DNA from: an uncultured Acidobacteriota bacterium
GTDB taxonomy: Bacteria; Acidobacteriota; Terriglobia; Bryobacterales; Bryobacteraceae
Direction of reading: 5' to 3'
DNA length: 64,000 nt
Assembly: GCA_902825945.1 (NCBI GenBank)
Contig: CADECY010000002.1
Coordinates: forward strand, 1-64,000
The notes beneath the pieces were generated by a model. The model worked only from the letters and a program-made list of their open reading frames with translations. It was not told the origin of the DNA and did not search any database. The translations under genes were made by a program, and so were the position numbers. Positions 35,928 through 43,434 of this stretch are shown piece by piece (position 1 is the stretch's first letter; every line of letters begins with the position of its first letter).

Positions 35928-36815
35928 TCAAACCGGCCGGTTCAGATCCCGGTGCGAGGCGCTCACCGCGTAACCCGCGCGCGACAACCGCTTACGGATC
36001 TCGTCGGCGATGAAAACGCTGCGGTGATGTCCGCCGGTGCAGCCGAACGAAATCGTCAGGTAGCTCTTGCCTTCGCGGATGTAGTGCGGCAGCAGGTAAA
36101 TCAGCAACGCCGAGATCCGCTCGACGAACTCCATCGTTTGGGGAAACGAGCGGATGTAGCGCGCTACGTTGGAGTGGCGCCCGGTCAGCAGCTTGAACTC
36201 GGGGATGTAGTTCGGATTCGGCAGGAAGCGCACGTCAAAGACGAGATCGCTGTCGGCAGGTACGCCGTGGCGGAAGCCGAACGAGTTGATATAGATGCGG
36301 ATCCGCGCGGCGCTGTGTCCGTCGGCGAAACCACCCTTGATCGCGTCGCGCAGCTCATGGACGTTGAACTTCGAGGTGTCGATCGTCTGGTCGGCGATCT
36401 TGCGGATCGGGTCCAGTTGCCTGCGTTCGTGCCGGACGTTTTCAACGACGCTTTGTTCGCCGCCAAGCGGGTGTGGACGCCGTGTTTCGGAAAATCGCCG
36501 GACGAGGGTCGCGTCATCGGCCTCGAGGAAAATAAGCCGCGAGTTGATCTTGCGCTTGAGCTCGGCGAACAGGCGAGGGAATTTCTTGAGGGCCCCCCCT
36601 TCCCGCACATCAACCACCAGCGCCGCGCGCTGAATGTTCGGTGCGTCCTTGGTCAGCTCGGCGAACTTCGGAATCAGCTCGATCGGCAGGTTGTCGACCG
36701 AGTAGTAGCCGAGGTCCTCGAGTACCTTGAGGACCGTGCCTTTGCCCGAACCGGACATCCCGGTGACGATGACCAGTTCAGGAGCCTTTGCCGCCTCTTT
36801 TTCCTGTCGCGCCAC
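35928..36815 (-). CDS. rapZ: RNase adapter RapZ
   Basis: 295 residues, GTG start at 36815, one base after the hpf stop. Walker A GMSGSGKG (about 19-26) and the nucleotide-hydrolase segment YYSVDNLPIELIPKF are at the N-terminus, and the conserved GCTGGHHRSVFIADEI motif is at the C-terminus. In E. coli RapZ guides RNase E to the glmZ small RNA; in other bacteria it binds glucosamine-6-phosphate. Position behind rpoN and hpf is the normal one; ptsN/hprK, often between them, are missing here. Confidence 0.95.
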   Translation of the reverse strand: MARQEKEAAKAPELVIVTGMSGSGKGTVLKVLEDLGYYSVDNLPIELIPKFAELTKDAPNIQRAALVVDVREGGALKKFPRLFAELKRKINSRLIFLEADDATLVRRFSETRRPHPLGGEQSVVENVRHERRQLDPIRKIADQTIDTSKFNVHELRDAIKGGFADGHSAARIRIYINSFGFRHGVPADSDLVFDVRFLPNPNYIPEFKLLTGRHSNVARYIRSFPQTMEFVERISALLIYLLPHYIREGKSYLTISFGCTGGHHRSVFIADEIRKRLSRAGYAVSASHRDLNRPV

Positions 36816-36816
36816 G

Positions 36817-37347
36817 TCAGTTGGATTCGACGAGATCCAGGTGTCCGTCGGCCCGGCGGATCAGGATCGACATCCGGTCCGAGTTCGAGTCGCGGAAGGC
36901 GATATACGGCCGCGTTCCATCGAGCTCGGCTGCCGCTTCATCCACGGACATGGGCTTGCGCGCCACCTTGCCGCGGAAAATCCTGGTCACGGACGTCTCT
37001 GCTGGAGCGGCGTCTTGCTGGGCATCGGACACCACGGCCTTCTTGCCGCCCCTACGGGACTCGCGGCGCTTGGCCTGCAGCTTCAGGATCTGCTTTTCGA
37101 GCTTGTCGAGCGCGCCAGTCAAAGCGCTGAGTGTGTCGGAGTTGGTATGCTCGCCGCACAGCGCGTGGTCGTAGTAGTTCACGGTGATCTCGGCCCGCTT
37201 GTCGCGGCCCTCGGAATCGAGAATCACGTGCGCTTCCTTTTCCGACTTGCGGTCGAGCAGTTTGCTCAATTTCGCGAAGCGCGCGTCGAGCTTCTTCTGG
37301 CCGGCCGGCGCAAGGGGTTCGAGTTTTCCTGTGTAGTGGACTTTCAT
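36817..37347 (-). CDS. hpf: Long-form ribosome hibernation-promoting factor
   Basis: 176 residues starting MKVHYTGKLEPLAP with GAGGAGAG upstream. N-terminal S30AE domain (about 1-100; KLDARFAKLSKLLDRKSEKEAHVIL) and a C-terminal dimerisation domain (about 120-176; RGKVARKPMSVDEAAAELDG, AFRDSNSDRMSILIRRADGHLDLVE). This long form joins two 70S ribosomes into 100S dimers in stationary phase. Gene order rpoN-hpf-rapZ is conserved. Confidence 0.95.
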   Translation of the reverse strand: MKVHYTGKLEPLAPAGQKKLDARFAKLSKLLDRKSEKEAHVILDSEGRDKRAEITVNYYDHALCGEHTNSDTLSALTGALDKLEKQILKLQAKRRESRRGGKKAVVSDAQQDAAPAETSVTRIFRGKVARKPMSVDEAAAELDGTRPYIAFRDSNSDRMSILIRRADGHLDLVESN

Positions 37348-37371
37348 TGTTTACTCTCCTCGAGGGAGGAT

Positions 37372-38916
37372 TCAACCGCGGATCCGGCGCTGGTGCGTCG
37401 ACGGAATCTTCATGTCCTCACGGTACTTGGCAACGGTGCGCCGCGTCACGTCGATTCCCTCGGCGCGAAGCCGGGTCGTAATCTGGTCGTCGGTAAGCGG
37501 ATGGCGGGTATCCTCGTCCTCGATCATCTTCTTCACCTTCCGTTTGAGCAATAGGAGCGGCGTACTGCTGCCCGCCGACCCCTGCACCGCCTCCGAGAAG
37601 AAGTAGCGCAGTTCGAAAACGCCCTGCGGCGTGTGCGCGTACTTGTTCGCCACGGCGCGCGACACCGTGCTCGGGTGGACGCCGATCTCCTCGGCCACGT
37701 CCTTGATCATCATTGGCCGCAGATAATCGAGCCCCTGGTCGAGGAACTCGCGCTGCCGGTCGATGATGCTCTGGCACACCTGCACGATCGTTTTCTTGCG
37801 CTGCTCGATATTCTTCATGAGCAGCAGCGCCGACTGGAACCGCTCCTTCACATAGTTGCGGACATCCTTGTTCTGCTCCTGATCGCGATCGAGCATCCGC
37901 TTGTAGTTGCCGTTCAAACGGAGCTGCGGGATATCGTCGTCATTGAGCGAGATCAGGTAGTCGTCGCCTTCCTTGGTGATGTAGACGTCAGGCTCGATCT
38001 GCCGCGCGCCAGGACCCGAATAGCGGAGTCCGGGCCTGGGATCGAGCTTCTGGATCACGCCCAGCGCGATCTGGATGTGCTCCATCGGCCGGCCGAGTGC
38101 TTTCGCCAGTTCCTTGTGCTGCCGGGCCTCGACGAGCTTGAGATGATTCGCCACGATCTCCCAGGCGACGCCGCCGCGCGCTCCTCGGCTGTCGAGCTGA
38201 ATGAGCAGGCACTCCTGGAGGCTGCGCGCGCCCACCCCGGCGGGGTCGAGCGTGTGAATCACTTCGAGCGCCGCCTCGAGGTTTTTCATCGAAAGGCCGT
38301 TCATCGTGGCGATATCCTCGAGCGATTCGGCAAGGTAGCCGTTTTCGTCGAGATTTCCCACAATTGCATCCGCCCCGTCGCGCACCGCCTCGGGAATCAC
38401 CACGAGAGCCAATTGCTGATCCAGGTGATCGCTCAGCGTGACCGGAGAAGAGAGGAACGTCTCAAAGGAAGGTTTGTCGGGATTCTCCTGGGCGGGCGAC
38501 TTGTGACCCGGGTCCAGGTAGTCGTCGAAATAGCTGCCGAAGTCGATTTCGTCGAACGGATCGGCCGCGGCCACAGGGGTGTCAGGCAGGTCCGGATCGG
38601 CCGGAGCCGATTCCGCCATCTCGGCCGCCTCTCCAGCGTCGGGAGCCGAGGCAGCCCGGGTCATTTCGAGAAACGAGGCGTCAGACGGATTCGGGTCGCG
38701 CTCGGCTTCGAGAACCGCCTGCACTTCGGCAGGCGTCAATTCCTCCGCTCCGTCGATGGATTCGTCGAGAACCGGATTTTGCGCGATCTCCGCTGAAATC
38801 AGATCCTTGAGCTCGAGCCGGTTGAGCTGCAGGACCGTGACCAGTTGCACCAGCCCCGGCGTCAGGATCTGCTTCTGCGCGACCTTCAGTTGGAGCCGCT
38901 GTGAAAGCAAACTCAT
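37372..38916 (-). CDS. rpoN: RNA polymerase sigma-54 factor
   Basis: 514 residues. Region I is the Gln/Leu-rich N-terminus (LSQRLQLKVAQKQILTPGLVQLVTVLQLNRLEL), followed by a long acidic region II (about 60-170), the core-binding middle and the RpoN box near the C-terminus (RRTVAKYREDMKIPSTHQR). This sigma factor needs an AAA+ activator; none is in the window. First gene of the rpoN-hpf-rapZ set, which is typical of many phyla. A TATAAT is found 8 bases upstream of the ATG. Confidence 0.96.
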   Translation of the reverse strand: MSLLSQRLQLKVAQKQILTPGLVQLVTVLQLNRLELKDLISAEIAQNPVLDESIDGAEELTPAEVQAVLEAERDPNPSDASFLEMTRAASAPDAGEAAEMAESAPADPDLPDTPVAAADPFDEIDFGSYFDDYLDPGHKSPAQENPDKPSFETFLSSPVTLSDHLDQQLALVVIPEAVRDGADAIVGNLDENGYLAESLEDIATMNGLSMKNLEAALEVIHTLDPAGVGARSLQECLLIQLDSRGARGGVAWEIVANHLKLVEARQHKELAKALGRPMEHIQIALGVIQKLDPRPGLRYSGPGARQIEPDVYITKEGDDYLISLNDDDIPQLRLNGNYKRMLDRDQEQNKDVRNYVKERFQSALLLMKNIEQRKKTIVQVCQSIIDRQREFLDQGLDYLRPMMIKDVAEEIGVHPSTVSRAVANKYAHTPQGVFELRYFFSEAVQGSAGSSTPLLLLKRKVKKMIEDEDTRHPLTDDQITTRLRAEGIDVTRRTVAKYREDMKIPSTHQRRIRG

Positions 38917-38924
38917 CTGTTCTC

Positions 38925-38930
38925 ATTATA
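38925..38930 (-). promoter_or_regulatory. Possible -10 element of rpoN
   Basis: TATAAT on the minus strand ends 8 bases before the rpoN ATG, in the 24-base gap between rpoN and the divergent cysteine-cluster gene. A transcript starting from it would have almost no leader. No convincing -35 element is seen, so this may be coincidence. Confidence 0.3.
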
Positions 38931-38940
38931 GTGGGGAAGG

Positions 38941-39477
38941 ATGCCCAGCGACCGCGACCTGCTCCATTCGATATCCCTGACGCTCGCCGAGTCGGCCCGG
39001 CGGAGTGGAGATTGGCTTGCATGCCGCCCCGGCTGCCATCAATGCTGTCTCGGACCGTTCGCCATCGGACAGACGGACGCCGCCCGCCTGCAAGCCGGAC
39101 TTCGGCAACTCGATGGCACCGATCCTGAGCGAGCCTCGCGAATTCGCGACCGAGGCCGCGCCTACCTCGCCACGATCGGCCCGCTCGACGAAGACGGGCT
39201 GCCAGAAGGAATGGACGATGCGCCGTGTCCAGTGATCGATCCCGAGTCCGGTCAATGCGATCTCTACGAATTCCGGCCGGTTACCTGCCGTACGTTCGGG
39301 CCCGCGGTCCGCGGGGGCGATGCGATCGGCGCGTGCGAACTCTGCTACGTGGGCGCGACCGAAGCCGAAATCGAGGCGTGCGCGGTGGAGTTCGACGCCG
39401 CGGACGAAGCTGGCGAGACCATCGTGGCTCGTGCCGTCAGTGAGACCTTCCTGCAAACAGAACGATCAGATCGATGA
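38941..39477 (+). CDS. YkgJ-family cysteine-cluster protein
   Basis: 178 residues. Eight or nine cysteines in the YkgJ/UPF0153 pattern: LACRPGCHQCCLGPFAI, then CPVIDPESGQCDLYEFRPVTCRTFGPAVRGG, and GACELCYV. The family is thought to bind zinc or an iron-sulfur cluster and its function is not known. No signal peptide. The 3' end overlaps the 3' end of the next gene, which is on the other strand, by 41 bases. It starts 24 bases from rpoN, divergently. Confidence 0.85.
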   Translation: MPSDRDLLHSISLTLAESARRSGDWLACRPGCHQCCLGPFAIGQTDAARLQAGLRQLDGTDPERASRIRDRGRAYLATIGPLDEDGLPEGMDDAPCPVIDPESGQCDLYEFRPVTCRTFGPAVRGGDAIGACELCYVGATEAEIEACAVEFDAADEAGETIVARAVSETFLQTERSDR

Positions 39478-40516
39478 TCAGGATGATCACCACGACGGTT
39501 TCGAGCACGGACGCCGTGCCTTGGTGGGAGATGTCGATCATGAAGCGATAGAGTTCCCCTGCAGCCGCAAGCTTGTGCTCGACGAGCCGGCGGTAGTCGG
39601 GCACGCCGATGCGCGCCGCCGCCAGTTTGTACACGCGTGCCCAGTACATGTCGCTCACGAACTTGATCGCCGTGTCGGTGCGCTCGCTGAGCTCCATCAC
39701 CTCGAGGCGCAATGCGTTCAGCCGCGCGGCCTCCTTGCCGGACCTCATGTAGGCGAACGGGCTCCGCTTGCGCGCCGACCGCCGGTAGACATCGGCGAGC
39801 ACGCGCGTGAGCAACTCGTCGTAGAAGCGGTACTCGAGCAACTGCGTGTTCGCATACCCGAGGATTTGCAGCGCCTGACCAGCAGCTTCGGGTTGCCGGT
39901 CGTATACGAGCGCGGCGGCATGCCCGGCCACGAACAGATCGTCGCGGGAGTAACTCATGGCACCCGAGAGAACCTCCGCACGTTCGGCGTCGCTGAGCGG
40001 CTCCGTCTCGCCGCGCACGATCTGCGCGATTTCGGCACCATGGGCGGCGAGTATCTGGGCCGGGTTCACAGGGGCACGGCGCAGTTCCACGGTGGCGTAG
40101 TCCTCGCGCAGGAAGCTCTCCGAAGGCTTTCGAATGGCCGTCACGTGCGCCGACGCGCGCTGGCGGATCAGAGCATCGGCCACGGACTCGAGTTCGTTGG
40201 TCCAGATCCAGCGCGCCGCCAGCGCGATCGCCGCGTTCCAATCGCACCGGAACGGGACCTCGAGATCGATCTCGGCGACTCCGTACTGGAAGTAGCGGAT
40301 GCGCCCCGCGACGATCTCCATCGGAAATCCCGAACCGGCCGGCAGCGGCTCCTCGGCGGGGGGCTGCTCGAACTGGATCGGAGCGGCCATGCGCACGGCC
40401 GATGCCGTCCCGGGCGCGGATTGCGTGCCGATGAGCGAGCGAAGGGCGCCGAGGTCGACCTCTTCGCCGATGTCGTAGTAGAAGGCGAGATGGAGCACGC
40501 CTTCGAGTTCGCTCAT
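39437..40516 (-). CDS. C-terminally membrane-anchored protein, RMD1/DUF155-like
   Basis: 359 residues. Soluble N-terminal part (FYYDIGEEVDLGALRSLIG, RYFQYGVAEIDLEVPF, EDYATVELR), a long helical middle (about 250-320, with RLEVMELSERTDTAIKFV) and one C-terminal membrane helix (ASVLETVVVIILIIDLIVLF). The layout, with a beta-rich start, helical hairpin and a tail-anchor helix preceded by a short polar turn, is that of RMD1/DUF155 proteins, but the similarity is only topological and I am not sure. Function unknown. Overlaps the YkgJ-like gene at its 3' end. Confidence 0.65.
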   Translation of the reverse strand: MSELEGVLHLAFYYDIGEEVDLGALRSLIGTQSAPGTASAVRMAAPIQFEQPPAEEPLPAGSGFPMEIVAGRIRYFQYGVAEIDLEVPFRCDWNAAIALAARWIWTNELESVADALIRQRASAHVTAIRKPSESFLREDYATVELRRAPVNPAQILAAHGAEIAQIVRGETEPLSDAERAEVLSGAMSYSRDDLFVAGHAAALVYDRQPEAAGQALQILGYANTQLLEYRFYDELLTRVLADVYRRSARKRSPFAYMRSGKEAARLNALRLEVMELSERTDTAIKFVSDMYWARVYKLAAARIGVPDYRRLVEHKLAAAGELYRFMIDISHQGTASVLETVVVIILIIDLIVLFAGRSH

Positions 40517-40523
40517 GACGCCC

Positions 40524-41492
40524 CTATTTTATGCGGTTCCGATGGGCGAATCGAATGATCTCCTCCGACACCTCCCGCTCCCTGTCAATGAACGGGTAGT
40601 GCGACGTCCGAGCCATCCACTTCAGCCGCACGTGCGAGCCGTTCTTCCGGAACCGCTCGATCTGCGCGCGCCGTGCCTTGCCGATCGCCTCGGCTATCGG
40701 GCGCAATTCCTGCTGTTGCGCGGGCGAAAACTGGCGAATCCGCTCGAGGTCCAGGTCTTTCGCCACCAAGATCAAGGTGGGATGGCGGACGGCAGTCTCG
40801 AAGTACCGGCCCGCTTTCACATCCTCGGCGAACGCCGATTGCCAGGCCTTCGGCCGCGGCCGGTAGCGCAACCCGCCGCCGGGACCCGCTTCCGTCTGCT
40901 CGCGGAACTCGCGGGCGGCTCCATCGGACCAAGCACCGAGTTCCCAGGCCGCGAACCGCGCACGATTCGATTCGAACGACAAAGGACCCATCGGACCCAG
41001 CTTGGCGCTGATCGCCGCTTCCATCTTTCCCTCGAACTCGTGCGGAACGCCTTCGTAGATCGGATCGAAGAGGATTACGCGGCTCACGCGGGCCGGATAT
41101 CGATTGGCGAGCCGCACCACTTGCCCCGCGCCGCTCGAGTGTCCGGCAAAGGTTGCGCGCTGGATGCGGAGCGCATCCAGGAACTGGATGAGGCGATCGA
41201 TCTGCTGGTCGACACCGGGCTGCCCGCATGCGCGTTCCGCGAGCCCGAGCACCTGGAATCGAGAGGTGAGCCGCTGCGCGAATCCGTCGAAGACCCCGGC
41301 CGTACCGCATCCACCGGGGACGAGCACCAGTGGTTCGCCGGTTCCGCCCCAGTCGAGGTATGTTAACCGGACGCCTGGTATCTCGACAGACCGCGTCTCC
41401 GGCGGTTGCGCCGCCAGCACCGCCGCGCAAGCCACCAGCCAAACGAGGCGCGCCCAGATCGGACCTATTGAACCCTCCACGCCCGCTGCCAC
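40524..41492 (-). CDS. Secreted alpha/beta hydrolase
   Basis: 322 residues with a signal peptide-like N-terminus (WLVACAAVLAAQ). Nucleophile elbow GHSSGAGQVVRL, oxyanion strand LVLVPGGCGTAG, acidic residue region LILVAKDLDLERI and the catalytic histidine in ARTSHYPFID. The core fold is intact. Substrate is unknown; such enzymes include esterases and epoxide hydrolases. Its start lies 28 bases inside the end of the upstream gene, so it is probably translated after it. An alternative start a little further in is possible. Confidence 0.85.
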   Translation of the reverse strand: MAAGVEGSIGPIWARLVWLVACAAVLAAQPPETRSVEIPGVRLTYLDWGGTGEPLVLVPGGCGTAGVFDGFAQRLTSRFQVLGLAERACGQPGVDQQIDRLIQFLDALRIQRATFAGHSSGAGQVVRLANRYPARVSRVILFDPIYEGVPHEFEGKMEAAISAKLGPMGPLSFESNRARFAAWELGAWSDGAAREFREQTEAGPGGGLRYRPRPKAWQSAFAEDVKAGRYFETAVRHPTLILVAKDLDLERIRQFSPAQQQELRPIAEAIGKARRAQIERFRKNGSHVRLKWMARTSHYPFIDREREVSEEIIRFAHRNRIK

Positions 41493-43327
41493 GGCAGCGC
41501 CAGCGTCGGCGGATTCACGTAACGCCGCAGCTTCAGCTCGAGGCGGTCGCCGGACCCGGCGCCGAGCTTCACCGTGAATACCGGGCCGTTGACCGGAATC
41601 GTCTTGCCGCCCACGCTCACAGACTCGATCGTATGCTCGGCATAGGCGCCCGATTGCAGGACCACGGTCCGCGATTGGGCCTGATTCACGTTCACCAGCG
41701 AAACGGTCACCGCATCGGCGGACATCTTCTCGACCAGCGCTCCGACATCTTCGGGCAAACCCGGACGCTGCCGGGCCGGATCGAAGTAGCGCACCCGCGC
41801 GTGCATCGACCAGACGTTGCCCGTGAAGTAGGCGCCCATCGTGAGGTTCGAAAGTGCGTGGACCGCCGCTGGGTTGAAGCCCATCAGGTAGTCCGCCAGA
41901 CGCGTGTCGGGTGTGGTGTTATCGGCGTCCATATCGCGAACGTTGTCGGCCACGAACTTCAGGTCGCGGCGCAGCGCGGTTTCGGGGTAGTTCGGCTCCT
42001 TGCCTTCGAGATAGCCGATCCATCCCGTGGCAGGCACGCGTTCGAGATCGCGCGGGTCGCCGGACCACAGCCAGATTTCCGTCAGCCGGTCGGTGTGCAG
42101 ATTCGGGCTCCAGTTGTACCATTCCTCGCGACCCGTCTCCTTGTAGCCGCGTGGATCGCCGAACATCTGCGGCACCTGCACCTGTCCGTTCACGGTCTTC
42201 TTCTGGGCGAAGATATTGTCCATCTGTTTGCGCAGCAGATCGATGAATCCGGCGTCGCCCGTGGCGAGATAGGCGTTCGCGAATCCGGGCCACGAACCCG
42301 CCATGACGGTGTTGCGCGAGGCCACCTGATCGATCTCGCCGTCGTAGATCGTGAAGTTCCAGCCATAGGTGCCCTTGTACCAGCGGCCACCGTACTCGCC
42401 GCCGGGCTTGCCGTCGAGTCCGACATTCGAAGGGATGTTGCCGCCCGTGGAGCGGGTCCGCTCGCGCCAGGCTCCCACGTAGTCGGCGATCCAATCGCGA
42501 TACTTCTTGTCGCCCGTGAGCGCGTAGGCGTTGAGCGCGAGTCCGGTGGTGCCGAGATTCAGGGGATGGTCGCCCACCGAATCGAGATACTCGGCGCAGT
42601 GCGCGAGCATCTTGTCGTAGACCTTGGCAAGATTCACCAGTTCCTTGGTGCCGCGCTTGCCGTGCAGCAGGTGGAAGCTGCCCGGAACGTCGTCGCCCAC
42701 CCAATCATAGGTGGTCGCCTTGTGCAGCATCGGACCCTTGCTTCCGGTCCAGATGCTCTTGATCACTTTCTTCACCGGATCGTAGTTCTGGGCTTCGGGA
42801 TCCTCGTTCATGTAGAGTCCGGCGAAGCTGGTCATGCGGCGGATCAGCTTCGGATCGTTCGGATCGGCGAGCCCGAGGAACATGAAGGCGCGGATGCCTT
42901 CGCCGGTGTGGAACCAGTCGGACTGCGTGATGAATTCTTTGTAGTAGGCACCGTTCTCGGCGAGCTTCGTCTTGGTCGTGCGCATCTCCTTGTACTGCTG
43001 GAGATGGCCCTCGAGCGCGTTCTTGTAGTGGCGCAGCACCTTTTCATCGGCGCCGAGCGCGTAGAGCAAGGTCCAGTTATAGAAGGTCTCGATCGCATCG
43101 TCCGGACCGTCGAGCGTGCCCCAGCGCGGCGTGTGCAGCAGATAGCCTCGCGAGTCGAGATACTTCTTGGCGAACCGGTCGCACGCGGCGGAGTTGGCGC
43201 GCAGCAGTTCGCGTTCGAGAAGCGCCCAAGCGGGCGGCGATTGGGCCTTGTCGATGACGATTCCGTCCGCGGCGGTCAGCAACGCGGAGGCAAGAAGAAG
43301 AGAGGCGATTGCACGCATCGTCTCCAT
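41465..43327 (-). CDS. Secreted helical (alpha/alpha-barrel glycosidase-like) protein
   Basis: 620 residues with a signal peptide (start ATG at 43327 or 43318; MRAIASLLLASALLTAAD). The rest is rich in aromatic residues and long helices (DDAIETFYNWTLLYALGADEKVL, LGTTGLALNAYALTGDKKYRDWI, NTVMAGSWPGFANAYLATGDAGFIDLL), typical of (alpha/alpha)6-barrel glycoside hydrolases or lyases. Acidic residues that could be catalytic occur in YDGEIDQVAS and TDRLTEIWLW. I do not recognise the exact family. The last 70 residues look like a beta domain. It may be involved in polysaccharide degradation, as its surroundings suggest. Confidence 0.75.
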   Translation of the reverse strand: METMRAIASLLLASALLTAADGIVIDKAQSPPAWALLERELLRANSAACDRFAKKYLDSRGYLLHTPRWGTLDGPDDAIETFYNWTLLYALGADEKVLRHYKNALEGHLQQYKEMRTTKTKLAENGAYYKEFITQSDWFHTGEGIRAFMFLGLADPNDPKLIRRMTSFAGLYMNEDPEAQNYDPVKKVIKSIWTGSKGPMLHKATTYDWVGDDVPGSFHLLHGKRGTKELVNLAKVYDKMLAHCAEYLDSVGDHPLNLGTTGLALNAYALTGDKKYRDWIADYVGAWRERTRSTGGNIPSNVGLDGKPGGEYGGRWYKGTYGWNFTIYDGEIDQVASRNTVMAGSWPGFANAYLATGDAGFIDLLRKQMDNIFAQKKTVNGQVQVPQMFGDPRGYKETGREEWYNWSPNLHTDRLTEIWLWSGDPRDLERVPATGWIGYLEGKEPNYPETALRRDLKFVADNVRDMDADNTTPDTRLADYLMGFNPAAVHALSNLTMGAYFTGNVWSMHARVRYFDPARQRPGLPEDVGALVEKMSADAVTVSLVNVNQAQSRTVVLQSGAYAEHTIESVSVGGKTIPVNGPVFTVKLGAGSGDRLELKLRRYVNPPTLALPWQRAWRVQ

Positions 43328-43434
43328 ATTCTATTCCCGATTCGAATCCGTGTGCGACTGCTCGGCCACGGTGATAAAAAGGTATGGGGTGGCAGTGCTC
43401 CCCGTTCGCGGGGCGATGTCCCAAGGAGAAATGC

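Noticed and set aside
35931..35942. Perfect palindrome AACCGGCCGGTT at the end of rapZ as terminator or operator
   Set aside because: It is part of the last rapZ codons, short, without loop or T-tract; likely chance in GC-rich DNA.
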